A stretch of 30,639 nucleotides of DNA from Enterococcus_E cecorum_B (GTDB lineage: Bacteria; Bacillota; Bacilli; Lactobacillales; Enterococcaceae). The notes beneath the pieces were generated by a model. That model was given only the letters and a program-made list of their open reading frames with translations. It did no database searches and was not told the DNA's origin. The stretch lies in assembly GCA_946499615.1 (NCBI GenBank), contig CAMMST010000026.1:1-30639 (forward strand). The letters are read 5' to 3'. The position numbers and the translations under genes were made by a program. Position 1 is the first letter of the stretch. Each line of letters begins with the position of its first letter. Of this stretch, positions 15,564-23,809 are shown piece after piece.

Positions 15564-16430
15564 TTACATATATTGATTGCCTTGAGAATCAGTGTCAGTA
15601 ATAAAGTAGCTATGATCTTCAAGATTAAGTTCATTTAATATCATTGAGGCAGTTTCTTCAATGGATAAAGTTGCCACATTAATAACAATACAACCCAATT
15701 TTTCATAAAGTTTATTTGCAAATTCTAATTCTTCTTTGATTTTGTCGATGTCTGAATAAGCAGTATCTGGATCAAGCCCATATGCGCGCATTCTTTCTTT
15801 ACGAATACCATTTAATACAGCTGGATCATTTGTTAATCCAACAATTTTCTTTGGATCGACTTGCCATAGCTGTTCTGGAATCTGTGCTTGCGGAACGAGT
15901 GGTAGGTTCGCAACTTTTAAGTTTTTATTTGCTAAGAAAAGTGAAAGTGGGGTTTTTGAAGTTCTTGATACCCCTAGTAAAACGATATCGGCTTTTAGGA
16001 AACCTTTTGGATCTTTACCATCATCATATTTAACAGCAAATTCCATTGCTTTAATACGTTTAAAGTAATTTTTATTTAAATGATGAAGGGCACCAGGTTC
16101 TCCGGTAGGTTTAACCCCTGTTCGTTTAGCCACTTCTTCAACTGGCGGTGTCAATACATTCATGCTGTATAGATTATTCTCTTCACAAAAATCCTGCGTT
16201 AATTGTACTAAATCCGGATTAATGATGGTGTAGATAACCATAGCATTCAGTGACTTCGCATCGTTTAAGGCTAAATTTAAAGCCTCTTGATTTTGTATGA
16301 AAGTACGACGAATTAATTCAAAATCAACGGTTGGGTATTGTGCCATCGTTGCTTGTGCTAATTTTGAAGCGGTTTCTCCGGCTGAATCAGAAATGACGAA
16401 GATGGTAATATTTTTATTGTTTTCGCTCAT
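15564..16430 (-). CDS. Pyruvate, phosphate dikinase / PEP synthase regulatory protein (DUF299)
   Basis: This 288-residue bifunctional kinase/phosphorylase family member starts with the FVISDSAGETA signature. It has the P-loop-like GVSRTSKTP (residues 153-161), the segment KRTGVKPTGEPGALHHLNK and IVGLTNDPAVLNGIRKERM. Characterised members switch PPDK or PEP synthase off by ADP-dependent threonine phosphorylation and on by phosphorolysis. No PPDK or PEP synthase gene lies in this window, so the target is unknown. The start is supported by an AAGAGGT site on the minus strand. The gene converges with metA and is divergent from zur. This is similar to the Bacillus yqfL family. Confidence 0.9.
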   Translation of the reverse strand: MSENNKNITIFVISDSAGETASKLAQATMAQYPTVDFELIRRTFIQNQEALNLALNDAKSLNAMVIYTIINPDLVQLTQDFCEENNLYSMNVLTPPVEEVAKRTGVKPTGEPGALHHLNKNYFKRIKAMEFAVKYDDGKDPKGFLKADIVLLGVSRTSKTPLSLFLANKNLKVANLPLVPQAQIPEQLWQVDPKKIVGLTNDPAVLNGIRKERMRAYGLDPDTAYSDIDKIKEELEFANKLYEKLGCIVINVATLSIEETASMILNELNLEDHSYFITDTDSQGNQYM

Positions 16431-16525
16431 ATGTTAACCTCTTTTCGCATATTTTTCTAAATTATATCATATTTTATAGTCGGAAAGTCAGTATTTTGTA
16501 AGAATGTATTCATAATATTTGTTCG

Positions 16526-16554
16526 TCGAAATACTTGAAAGAGTATGCTATAAT
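16526..16554 (+). promoter_or_regulatory. Promoter of zur
   Basis: TCGAAA (16526-16531) and TATAAT (16549-16554) are 17 bases apart, with a TG extension in ATGCTATAAT. The arrangement and the GTATGCTATAAT core are the same as at the phoH promoter (17957-17985). No clear Zur palindrome is visible near it. Confidence 0.6.
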
Positions 16555-16582
16555 AAGTTGATTAGAAATTTGGAGGATAAAA

Positions 16583-17041
16583 ATGCAAAATCAAGATGTC
16601 GTTCAAAAAGCCTTGGCAGTTACAAAGGAAAATGGCTTAAAATACACGAAAAAACGAGAGTCATTAATTCGCTTTTTAGCAGATAAAAATCGCTATGTTT
16701 CCGCTCGCGAAGTACATGAATATATGAATGAATTATTCCCAGGTTTGAGTTATGATACCGTTTATCGTAATTTACATGATTTTTCGGAATTGGGAATTTT
16801 TGAAGAAACTGATTTTAATGCTGAAATGAAGTTTAGATTACATTGCTCGTTGATGGGCGCCGACCATCATCACCACCATTTTATTTGTAAATATTGCGGA
16901 AAAACAAAAGAATTAAAAATGTGTCCGATGGATTTCTTTGAAGAGCAACTAGCTGGTTGTAAAATTGAAGGACATCGTTTTGAAATATACGGCATGTGCG
17001 AAGAGTGTAGCAAAATCCGCTTACCTGAGGCTGAAAAATAG
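16583..17041 (+). CDS. zur: Fur family regulator, zinc uptake regulator Zur
   Basis: This 152-residue metal-sensing repressor has a winged helix (about residues 10-80; PGLSYDTVYRNLHDFSELGI is the recognition region). A dimerisation and metal domain follows with HHHHHFICKYCG, Cys102/Cys105, and CEEC, Cys139/Cys142, for the structural zinc site. The run NGLKYTKKRE, the CGKTKELKMCPMD segment and GHRFEIYGMCEEC match Bacillus Zur much better than Fur or PerR as I remember them, so zinc is the likely effector. The ribosome binding site TGGAGGA precedes the ATG. The gene has its own promoter and lies upstream of rpsU with no visible terminator, so read-through into rpsU is possible. Confidence 0.85.
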   Translation: MQNQDVVQKALAVTKENGLKYTKKRESLIRFLADKNRYVSAREVHEYMNELFPGLSYDTVYRNLHDFSELGIFEETDFNAEMKFRLHCSLMGADHHHHHFICKYCGKTKELKMCPMDFFEEQLAGCKIEGHRFEIYGMCEECSKIRLPEAEK

Positions 17042-17045
17042 TTGT

Positions 17046-17112
17046 AAAAGTGATTGAATCTTTCTAAAATGATTGACAAAAAGTGATTGAATCTTTCTAA
17101 ATTCACTTGACA
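17046..17112 (+). repeat. Tandem duplication ending in -35 boxes upstream of rpsU
   Basis: A 23-base segment (AAAAGTGATTGAATCTTTCT plus AAA) occurs identically at 17046-17068 and 17079-17101, period 33 bases. Each unit ends in TTGACA (17073-17078 and 17107-17112). The second is the -35 box of the rpsU promoter. The first has a weak -10-like TCTAAA 17 bases further on (17096-17101). The period is near three helical turns. Confidence 0.85.
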
Positions 17113-17135
17113 ATGGTTTGGAACTTAGCTATAAT
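17107..17135 (+). promoter_or_regulatory. Consensus promoter of rpsU
   Basis: TTGACA (17107-17112) and TATAAT (17130-17135) are both perfect consensus hexamers with a 17-base spacer, the strongest promoter in the window. The expected leader is about 75 bases, with a weak AT-rich hairpin (AAAGTAA/TTACTTT, 17161-17167 with 17187-17193) and a GGAGGGAGG ribosome binding site at 17202-17210. Confidence 0.88.
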
Positions 17136-17217
17136 TCCAAAAGGACAATGTTTTTTTAAGAAAGTAAATTTCGATAACAAAAACGGTTACTTTTTAAGCT
17201 CGGAGGGAGGGATTTAC

Positions 17218-17394
17218 ATGTCAAAAACAGTGGTTCGCAAAAATGAATCTCTTGACGATGCTCTTCGTCGCTTCAAACGTTCCGTGTCTAAAGCTGGTAC
17301 TTTACAAGAATCTCGTAAACGTGAATTCTATGAAAAACCAAGTGTTCGACGCAAGAAAAAATCTGAAGCTGCTAGAAAACGTAAAAAATACTAA
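17218..17394 (+). CDS. rpsU: 30S ribosomal protein S21 (bS21)
   Basis: This 58-residue, highly basic protein starts MSKTVVRKNESLDDALRRFK, the bS21 signature, and ends in an Arg/Lys-rich tail. It is the usual length. bS21 sits on the 30S platform near the 3' end of 16S rRNA and helps initiation. The frame stays open upstream to 17107, but that stretch is the promoter, and GGAGGGAGG lies seven bases before ATG 17218, so the short form is right. rpsU followed by yqeY is the standard Firmicutes order. The tandem repeat upstream may boost or tune its promoter. Confidence 0.97.
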   Translation: MSKTVVRKNESLDDALRRFKRSVSKAGTLQESRKREFYEKPSVRRKKKSEAARKRKKY

Positions 17395-17423
17395 TCTAGT
17401 AGTAAAGAAATGGAGCTGGTAGT

Positions 17424-17870
17424 GTGTCACTACTAAGTACTTTGAACGATGATATGAAGACGGCGATGAAAGCAAAAGATAAAGAAGCTTTACAAGTGAT
17501 TCGCATGTTGAAAGCATCGATTCAAAATGAACAAATCAAGGCTGGCCATGAATTAAATGCAGATGAAGAACTTACTGTGTTGTCTCGTGAAATGAAACAA
17601 CGACGTGATGCTCTTTCTGAATTTGTACAAGCAGGCCGTGAAGATTTAGTTGAAAAAGTTAAAGTTGAGATTGCAATTGTTGAAAAATATTTACCAAAAC
17701 AATTAACAGAAGAAGAAATTCGCAAAATTGTTTCAGAAGCAATTGAAAAAGTTCAGGCAACTTCTGCAAAAGAGTTTGGTAAGGTTATGGGTGCTGTGAT
17801 GCCTTTAGTTAAGGGGAAAGCAGACGGTAATCAAGTGAATGCAATTGTTAAAGAATTGCTGAATAAGTAA
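17424..17870 (+). CDS. yqeY: GatB/YqeY domain protein
   Basis: This 148-residue protein resembles the C-terminal YqeY domain of GatB, the amidotransferase subunit that converts Glu-tRNAGln. It begins MSLLSTLNDDMKTAMKAKDK and includes RMLKASIQNEQIKAG, KYLPKQLTEEEI and the C-terminal FGKVMGAVMPLVKGKADGNQ, all typical of stand-alone YqeY. The role is not settled; tRNA-binding is suggested by the fold. The start is GTG 17424 with GGAG about ten bases upstream. The gene is cotranscribed with rpsU (29 bases apart) and ended by a terminator. Confidence 0.92.
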   Translation: MSLLSTLNDDMKTAMKAKDKEALQVIRMLKASIQNEQIKAGHELNADEELTVLSREMKQRRDALSEFVQAGREDLVEKVKVEIAIVEKYLPKQLTEEEIRKIVSEAIEKVQATSAKEFGKVMGAVMPLVKGKADGNQVNAIVKELLNK

Positions 17871-17884
17871 TACTCAATGTCATT

Positions 17885-17913
17885 AACAGCTAGAGATAAT
17901 CTAGCTGTTTTTT
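17885..17913 (+). terminator. Intrinsic terminator after yqeY
   Basis: AACAGCTAGA (17885-17894) pairs perfectly with TCTAGCTGTT (17900-17909) around a five-base loop, followed by T. Confidence 0.9.
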
Positions 17914-17956
17914 ATTTTATTTACATTTTTGGGATAGGGAGTCCAATGGGGAATTA

Positions 17957-17985
17957 TCGAAATTTTTTTTATTGTATGCTATAAT
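17957..17985 (+). promoter_or_regulatory. Promoter of the phoH-recO operon
   Basis: TCGAAA (17957-17962), a 17-base spacer and TATAAT (17980-17985) preceded by TGC as an extended -10. The expected transcript start is near 17992, only about five bases before the in-frame ATG at 17997. This argues for the TTG at 18021 as the real phoH start. Confidence 0.65.
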
Positions 17986-18020
17986 TATGGATAATCATGA
18001 ATTGGATAGGAGGAGTTTGT

Positions 18021-18977
18021 TTGGCAGAGCACAAAAAAACACTAGATTTGAATTTTGATGACCAAATTGACTTGGGTTTACTTTATGGTACACATGACAA
18101 GCATATGCAATTAATTGAGGAACAACTCCCTGTTATTATACGTACCCGTGGTGAAATGTTACAAATTGAAGGGGAAGAATTGGCTGTTGATGAAGCAAAG
18201 TTAGTGATTGATTCTTTGGTTGAATTAATCCGCCGTGGTTTACCGATTCATACCCCAGATGTTGTGACAGCGTTGAATATGCTTAGAAGAGGCAATCTTG
18301 ATGAATTTATTCAACTATATGAACAAGAATTAATTAAAACACGTAAAGGTCAAGTTGTTCGTGTGAAAAATCGTGGTCAACATCATTATGTAGAAGCTGT
18401 GAAAAATCATGATGTTGTTTTTGGTATTGGTCCAGCTGGTACGGGAAAGACGTTCTTGGCGGTTGTTTTAGCTGTACTAGCGCTAAAAAAGGGTGAAGTA
18501 CAAAGAATTATCTTAACCCGTCCTGCGGTAGAAGCTGGAGAAAGTTTAGGCTTTTTACCTGGAGACTTAAAAGAAAAAGTGGATCCTTATCTGCGTCCAG
18601 TTTATGATGCTTTACACCAAATATTTGGCATTGAACATACTACTCGCTTAATTGAACGTGGCGTGATTGAAATCGCGCCATTAGCCTATATGCGTGGTCG
18701 AACGTTAGATGATGCTTTTGTCATTTTAGATGAAGCACAAAATACGACTATTTCACAAATGAAGATGTTTTTAACACGTTTAGGTTTTCATTCAAAAATG
18801 ATTATAAATGGTGATACTTCACAAATTGATTTACCACGTGGTGTTACAAGTGGATTATTACATGCACAAAAGACGCTTGCAGAAATTGAGCAGATTCAAT
18901 TTGTATATTTTGATGCAAGCGATGTGGTTCGTCATCCAATTGTTGCCAAGATCATTAAGGCATATGAGCAAAAATAA
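18021..18977 (+). CDS. phoH: PhoH-like ATPase
   Basis: From TTG 18021 the protein has 318 residues. It has an N-terminal region of about 110 residues and then a P-loop ATPase core. Walker A is GPAGTGKT (137-144), a second element reads TRPAVEAGESLGFLPGDLKEK, Walker B is VILDEAQNTT, and NGDTSQIDLPRG follows. PhoH proteins are RNA-associated ATPases/helicases linked to ribosome and rRNA maturation; the genetic link with ybeY and era supports this. Start choice: AGGAGG (18008-18013) is seven bases before TTG 18021, whereas the upstream ATG 17997 would contain that site and sit almost at the transcript start. It is the first gene of the operon with pgpH. Confidence 0.93.
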   Translation: MAEHKKTLDLNFDDQIDLGLLYGTHDKHMQLIEEQLPVIIRTRGEMLQIEGEELAVDEAKLVIDSLVELIRRGLPIHTPDVVTALNMLRRGNLDEFIQLYEQELIKTRKGQVVRVKNRGQHHYVEAVKNHDVVFGIGPAGTGKTFLAVVLAVLALKKGEVQRIILTRPAVEAGESLGFLPGDLKEKVDPYLRPVYDALHQIFGIEHTTRLIERGVIEIAPLAYMRGRTLDDAFVILDEAQNTTISQMKMFLTRLGFHSKMIINGDTSQIDLPRGVTSGLLHAQKTLAEIEQIQFVYFDASDVVRHPIVAKIIKAYEQK

Positions 18978-19006
18978 GTCAATTCTTTATCTATGGAGGT
19001 GAGGCC

Positions 19007-21208
19007 ATGCTAGTTGAACCGTTTTGGAAAGTCTATCAAAAAATTGGAAAGTTCTTTTTACCACTTCTATTCTTACTATTCTTCATCTGCTCTTTTTTAG
19101 TGATTTTTACAAGTGTGAGGACAAAGAGTATTCATTATTATGAAGGACAAGTAGTAGAAGAAAGCATTCGTGCCAATAAAACCATTGAGAATACAGAGGC
19201 AACAAAAAAACGTAGACAAATTGCGGCTGAAGCAGTTACCCCTGAATATACCTTTCAAGAAGATATTGCCAAACAACAATATCAATATGTGAATCGTTTG
19301 TTTGAATTGGTAAAAAAAGTTGAAAAAAATGCGCAAGAAAAATATGAAATAGCTTTAGAAAACCAAAAAGCTGGGGATGTTGCGCCAAGTATCTCGGTTA
19401 CTGATGAAATAGTCGATTTGAAAAAGCAGTTTGAATCGTTGGATGCCGATAGTTTGACCTTTTATCAAAATTTTGATGATGCTTTTTATAAAGAACTATT
19501 CTCCATTTCAAGCGAAGAACTAAATGAAATACAATCTCTAAGTTTAAAATATATTGATCAAGAATTTAAGAAGCAAATTAAAGAGGCTGATGTAACGGCA
19601 ATTTTAAAAGAGTTAAATCAGCAAGTGAATGAACTAAAAACAACTGACACTTCCAAAAATTTAGTGAAGACGATTTTGTCTAAAGCGATTGTACCTAACT
19701 CTTTCTTGAATGAGAAAAAAACAGAACAATTGCGTCAAAAAGCCAGAGATGATGTCCAACCTGTGATGATTTACCAAGGTGAAATTATTGTACGTGAAGG
19801 TTCACAAATCGATGCCGCTGCAATGGAAAAGCTAAAATTATTAGGTTTAACCAATCAACGTGGGTCAATCTTCCCGATGGTTGCCTTAATTTTGGTTATT
19901 GTTTTACAGCTTATTGTGTTATATAGCATTACTTGTCAGGAAAAAGATTTAAAACGTCGTATTATCAAAATTGTTTTTTATCTTTTAATGATGTTTGTTT
20001 CAATTGTTGTTATGAAGACGATTCAAGTAATTCAAGATGAGTCGATATCCTATTTATCACTCCTTTATCCAGCGATGTTTACCCCATTTGCTGTCAATGT
20101 ATTGCTTGAACGACGCTTAGCTATTGTCGCAGCTTTATTCCAAGTGATATTAGTGAATTTCATTTTCTATGATGCGATTGGGACAAGTGTAGTAACGATT
20201 ATTGTGATTGCCTATCTATTTGCCGGTTTAATGGGTACGTTGTTAAAACGCCATAATCTATATAAACAAAGACTACAGGCGATACTTTTAGCTTTAGGTT
20301 TTCCGTTCTTTATGAATGTGATTGTGGTTATCATGCAAGGAATGAGTTTTTCTGATACAAAAACCTATTTAACACTTATCTGTGGCTTTATTGGAAATGC
20401 TATTTCATTATTATTAATGGTTGGTTTATTCCCGTATATCGAGTTGTTAGTTTCTGATGATAGTATGATTGTATTAAATGAGCTAAGTAATCCAAATCAT
20501 CCATTATTAAAACAACTCCTTGAAGAAGCGCCAGGAACTTATCATCACAGCATGATGGTAGCTAATTTGAGTGCTAATGCTGTGGCTGCGATTAATGGTC
20601 GTAGTTTGCTTACGCGAGTGGCTTGTTACTATCATGATATTGGTAAGTTAAAACATGCGAACTTTTTTGTTGAAAATTTACCACATGGTGCAGAAAATCC
20701 CCATAATTTCTTACTCCCTGAAGACAGTAAGCAAATTATTTTTGGTCATGTCATTGACGGTGCTAAAATATTAGAGCAATATCATATGCCACAAATGGTT
20801 ATTGACATTTGTAACCAACACCATGGGACTACCTTGATGAAGTTTTTCTATGTGAAAGCCAAAGAACGTGATCCCCAAACCAAGGAAAGTGATTACCGTT
20901 ATCCTGGGCCTAAACCTCAGACTAAGGAGGCTGCCGTTGTAAGTATTGCCGATAGTTGTGAGGCTGCTGTTCGGGCGATGGATCATCCAAGCAATGAAAA
21001 GATTCAAAAATTTGTTCATCAATTAATTGAATCCCGGATTTTAGATGGTCAATTGAATGAATCAGGTGTGACGCTAAACGAATTAGCCATTATCGAAAAA
21101 TCCATTGTGAATGGTTTATGCAGTACGTTCCATTCAAGAATTAAATATCCTAAAATGGAATCAGAAGCTAAAAGTATGAAAGAAGAACAAGAAAGAAGAG
21201 AGAACTAA
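19007..21208 (+). CDS. pgpH: 7TM-HD c-di-AMP phosphodiesterase PgpH
   Basis: This 733-residue membrane protein begins with a membrane anchor (about 17-35) and a long extracellular 7TMR-HDED domain (about 40-280). A block of seven membrane helices (about 288-480) and a cytosolic HD hydrolase domain follow. Metal ligands are visible at His514 (GTYHHSMM), His543-Asp544 (CYYHDIGKLKHANFF), His in IFGHVIDG and NQHHGTT. This is the YqfF/PgpH family, which degrades the second messenger c-di-AMP to pApA and so affects potassium balance, osmotic response and cell wall. The start has GGAGGTGAGG upstream. Its stop overlaps the ybeY start by one base. The phoH-pgpH-ybeY order is the usual one in Firmicutes. 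Confidence 0.95.
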   Translation: MLVEPFWKVYQKIGKFFLPLLFLLFFICSFLVIFTSVRTKSIHYYEGQVVEESIRANKTIENTEATKKRRQIAAEAVTPEYTFQEDIAKQQYQYVNRLFELVKKVEKNAQEKYEIALENQKAGDVAPSISVTDEIVDLKKQFESLDADSLTFYQNFDDAFYKELFSISSEELNEIQSLSLKYIDQEFKKQIKEADVTAILKELNQQVNELKTTDTSKNLVKTILSKAIVPNSFLNEKKTEQLRQKARDDVQPVMIYQGEIIVREGSQIDAAAMEKLKLLGLTNQRGSIFPMVALILVIVLQLIVLYSITCQEKDLKRRIIKIVFYLLMMFVSIVVMKTIQVIQDESISYLSLLYPAMFTPFAVNVLLERRLAIVAALFQVILVNFIFYDAIGTSVVTIIVIAYLFAGLMGTLLKRHNLYKQRLQAILLALGFPFFMNVIVVIMQGMSFSDTKTYLTLICGFIGNAISLLLMVGLFPYIELLVSDDSMIVLNELSNPNHPLLKQLLEEAPGTYHHSMMVANLSANAVAAINGRSLLTRVACYYHDIGKLKHANFFVENLPHGAENPHNFLLPEDSKQIIFGHVIDGAKILEQYHMPQMVIDICNQHHGTTLMKFFYVKAKERDPQTKESDYRYPGPKPQTKEAAVVSIADSCEAAVRAMDHPSNEKIQKFVHQLIESRILDGQLNESGVTLNELAIIEKSIVNGLCSTFHSRIKYPKMESEAKSMKEEQERREN

Positions 21209-21687
21209 TGGAGATTACCTTTATTGATGAACAACATTTATTAACCGAGGAAAAAATAAATGAAATTGCTGATTTATTAGATTTCGCAGGTGATTATTTG
21301 AAGTTAAGTCCTGATACAGAAATGTCGGTAACCTTCATGAACAATGCAGAAATTAGAGAAATTAATCGTGATTATCGAAATAAAGATCAAGCTACAGATG
21401 TTATCAGTTTTGCTTTAGAAGATGAAGGAGAAGGCGAATTAGCTATCATTTTTGATGAAGAGGAAGCCTTTGATTTACCAAGAAATATCGGGGATATCAT
21501 GATTTCTGTAGAGCGTGCAAAAGAGCAAGCGCAAGAATATGGACATAGTTTTGATCGCGAATTAGGATTTTTAGCGGTACATGGTTTCTTACATCTCAAT
21601 GGTTATGATCATATGACTCCAGAAGATGAAAAAGAAATGTTTACTTTACAAGAGGATATATTGACTGCCTATGGACTTAAAAGATAA
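21208..21687 (+). CDS. ybeY: Endoribonuclease YbeY (rRNA maturation factor)
   Basis: This 159-residue UPF0054 metalloprotein has the zinc motif HGFLHLNGYDH, with His125, His129 and His135 as ligands. NRDYRNKDQATDVISFAL precedes it, a family hallmark. YbeY acts in 16S rRNA 3'-end maturation and ribosome quality control; in some bacteria it interacts with Era and bS21, and both genes are nearby here. The start overlaps the pgpH stop (TAATG). The 3' end overlaps dgkA by 17 bases. Confidence 0.96.
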   Translation: MEITFIDEQHLLTEEKINEIADLLDFAGDYLKLSPDTEMSVTFMNNAEIREINRDYRNKDQATDVISFALEDEGEGELAIIFDEEEAFDLPRNIGDIMISVERAKEQAQEYGHSFDRELGFLAVHGFLHLNGYDHMTPEDEKEMFTLQEDILTAYGLKR

Positions 21688-22081
21688 AGAAAGAAAAGAA
21701 AAAAATATTTCTAAAAATAAGCATTTTATCTATTCTTTTGATTTTGCAATTACAGGTTTAAAGACTGCTTTTAAAGATGAGCGTAATTTTCGTTTTCACT
21801 GTTTTGCTTTAGTGGTTGTTTGTATTTTAGGCGTTGTAATGCGTTTGAGTGTCATTGAATGGATTTGGATTTTATTGAGTGCCACACTAGTGATTGTAAT
21901 GGAACTGGTGAATACCTCTTTAGAAAATTTAGTTGATATGATAACCAATTACCATTTTCATCCTTTAGGTAAAAAAGTAAAGGATATGGGAGCGGGCCTA
22001 GTTTTAGTGCAAGCAATTTTTGCATTAATTGTTGGATTATTAATCTTTGGGCCAAAGTTTTATGATTTGATATTTCATTAA
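21671..22081 (+). CDS. dgkA: Undecaprenol / diacylglycerol kinase, DgkA family
   Basis: This 136-residue protein has three membrane segments (about 45-60, 65-85 and 112-130) after a basic N-terminus. It carries the signature ERNFRFHCFA and the catalytic-site stretch VMELVNTSLENLVDMI (Glu, Asn and Asp ligands). In Gram-positive bacteria this family mainly phosphorylates undecaprenol, recycling the lipid carrier for cell wall synthesis. The start lies inside ybeY; the nearest purine-rich site is about 15 bases upstream, longer than usual, so coupling to ybeY translation probably matters. It precedes era by 18 bases. No cdd gene sits between dgkA and era, unlike Bacillus. Confidence 0.92.
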   Translation: MDLKDKERKEKNISKNKHFIYSFDFAITGLKTAFKDERNFRFHCFALVVVCILGVVMRLSVIEWIWILLSATLVIVMELVNTSLENLVDMITNYHFHPLGKKVKDMGAGLVLVQAIFALIVGLLIFGPKFYDLIFH

Positions 22082-22099
22082 TGAAGAAAGGAAGTTAGT

Positions 22100-22999
22100 A
22101 TGACAATCGAAAAATCTGGCTTTGTGGCGATTGTTGGTCGACCAAATGTAGGAAAGTCTACCTTATTGAATCGCATTGTTGGTCAAAAAATTGCTATCAT
22201 GAGTGATAAAGCCCAAACAACAAGAAATAAAATTCAAGGAGTATACACAACAGATACGACACAAATTGTATTTATTGACACACCAGGAATTCATAAACCT
22301 AAACATCGTCTTGGTGATTATATGGTTGAAGCTGCTTATAGTGCCTTACATGAGGTCGAAGTGGTGTTATTCATGGTTGCTGCTGATCAAAAACGTGGAA
22401 AAGGCGATGATATGATTATTGAACGCCTGAAGAAATTAAGTGTTCCAGTTTATTTGGTGATTAATAAAATTGATAAAATTCATCCTAATGATTTATTAGA
22501 ACAAATTGATGATTTTAAGGCGCAAATGGATTTTGCACAAATTATTCCAATTTCAGCAACACAAGGAAACAATTTTGAGACTTTAATGTCAGAATTAGAA
22601 AAGAGCATGCCACCAGGACCGCAATATTTCCCAGAAGATCAAATTACCGATCATCCAGAATACTTTGTTGTATCTGAATTAATTCGTGAAAAAATATTAC
22701 AATTGACTCGTGATGAAGTTCCGCATTCAGTAGCAGTGGTTATTGACTCTATGAAGCGTAAACCTGATGAAAAAGTACAAATTCAAGCAACGATTATTAT
22801 TGAGCGCGACAGTCAAAAAGGCATTATTATCGGTAAAGGTGGCTCCATGTTGAAGAAAATTGGCACACAAGCTAGAAAAGATATTGAAAAACTGCTTGGA
22901 GATAAAGTCTACCTTGAATTATGGGTTAAAGTGCAGAAAGATTGGCGTGACAAGCAAGTTTATTTAACTGATTTTGGCTATCGAAAAGAAGATTATTAA
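22100..22999 (+). CDS. era: GTPase Era
   Basis: This 299-residue essential GTPase has G1 GRPNVGKS (13-20), G3 DTPG (60-63), G4 NKID (122-125) and an SAT G5 element. A C-terminal KH domain carries GIIIGKGGSMLKKIG. Era binds the 3' end of 16S rRNA during 30S assembly. The length is standard. The ribosome binding site GAAAGGAAG precedes the ATG. It sits between dgkA and recO, the conserved Firmicutes arrangement. Confidence 0.98.
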   Translation: MTIEKSGFVAIVGRPNVGKSTLLNRIVGQKIAIMSDKAQTTRNKIQGVYTTDTTQIVFIDTPGIHKPKHRLGDYMVEAAYSALHEVEVVLFMVAADQKRGKGDDMIIERLKKLSVPVYLVINKIDKIHPNDLLEQIDDFKAQMDFAQIIPISATQGNNFETLMSELEKSMPPGPQYFPEDQITDHPEYFVVSELIREKILQLTRDEVPHSVAVVIDSMKRKPDEKVQIQATIIIERDSQKGIIIGKGGSMLKKIGTQARKDIEKLLGDKVYLELWVKVQKDWRDKQVYLTDFGYRKEDY

Positions 23000-23011
23000 G
23001 AGGGTGAAGTA

Positions 23012-23809
23012 ATGGCCTTAGCAGAGTCAAAAGGGCTGATTCTCTTTACGAAAAATCATCGTGAAAATGATATGTTGGTTAAAATTTTCACTGAATCAGC
23101 AGGCAAGCAGATGTTTTATGCCAAAGGAATCCAACGTAAAAACCAACCTTTAAAAGCAGCTGTTCAACCTTTTACTCAGGCAGTTTATATTGGAACCTTT
23201 AATAGTGAAAATCTTTCATTTTTGAATAGCGCTAAAGATATTCAACCGTTTTTAAATATTCAACAAGATATCTTTTTGGCTGGTTATGCGACCTATTTAT
23301 TAAATTTGGCCGATGCAGCTATAGAAGATCGTGTTTATGACCCGAATCTTTATCATTTTTTAGCCCAGTCGCTCTTGTTTATTGATCAAGGTTATGATGC
23401 CGAAATTATCACAAATATTTTTGAAATCCAAGTATTACAACGTTTTGGGGTACTTTTTGATTGGCAACATTGCGCGATTTGTGGAGAAAGTCATGGAAAG
23501 TATGTTTATTCGAGCAAGTACCATGGCATCTTATGCGAAAAACATCAATATTTGGATGCGCGTCATTACCCAACTGATTACAAAATGATGCAACTTGTAA
23601 GAATATTTTCGCAAATCCGTTATGAACAGATTAATAAACTTGATTTAAAGCCTGAAACAAAACAACGACTACGCCAATTTATTGATTTTATCTATGATGA
23701 ATATGTTGGTATTCATTTAAAAAGTAAAAAATTTATTGATCAAATGAAAAATTGGCAAGATATTTTAATCAAACCAGAAACTAACTCAGCAACAGAGTCA
23801 AATGAATGA
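23012..23809 (+). CDS. recO: DNA repair protein RecO
   Basis: This 265-residue protein has an N-terminal OB-fold region starting MALAESKGLILFTKNHREND and an all-helical C-terminal domain. A metal-binding cluster begins CAICGES and continues with CEKH. RecO helps load RecA onto SSB-coated single-stranded DNA with RecR. The start has GAGGGTGAAG upstream. The gene closes the era operon; the 5' arm of the terminator lies inside its last codons. Confidence 0.95.
   Translation: MALAESKGLILFTKNHRENDMLVKIFTESAGKQMFYAKGIQRKNQPLKAAVQPFTQAVYIGTFNSENLSFLNSAKDIQPFLNIQQDIFLAGYATYLLNLADAAIEDRVYDPNLYHFLAQSLLFIDQGYDAEIITNIFEIQVLQRFGVLFDWQHCAICGESHGKYVYSSKYHGILCEKHQYLDARHYPTDYKMMQLVRIFSQIRYEQINKLDLKPETKQRLRQFIDFIYDEYVGIHLKSKKFIDQMKNWQDILIKPETNSATESNE

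Noticed and set aside
17159..17195. Hairpin in the rpsU leader as an autoregulatory ribosomal-protein leader
   Set aside because: The stem is seven to nine AT-rich pairs with a 19-base loop and matches no r-protein leader I know; too weak to claim.
17107..17217. Upstream extension of the rpsU frame to a 95-residue protein
   Set aside because: The extra codons are the -35 box, -10 box and leader of a consensus promoter; bS21 begins at ATG 17218 after a strong ribosome binding site.
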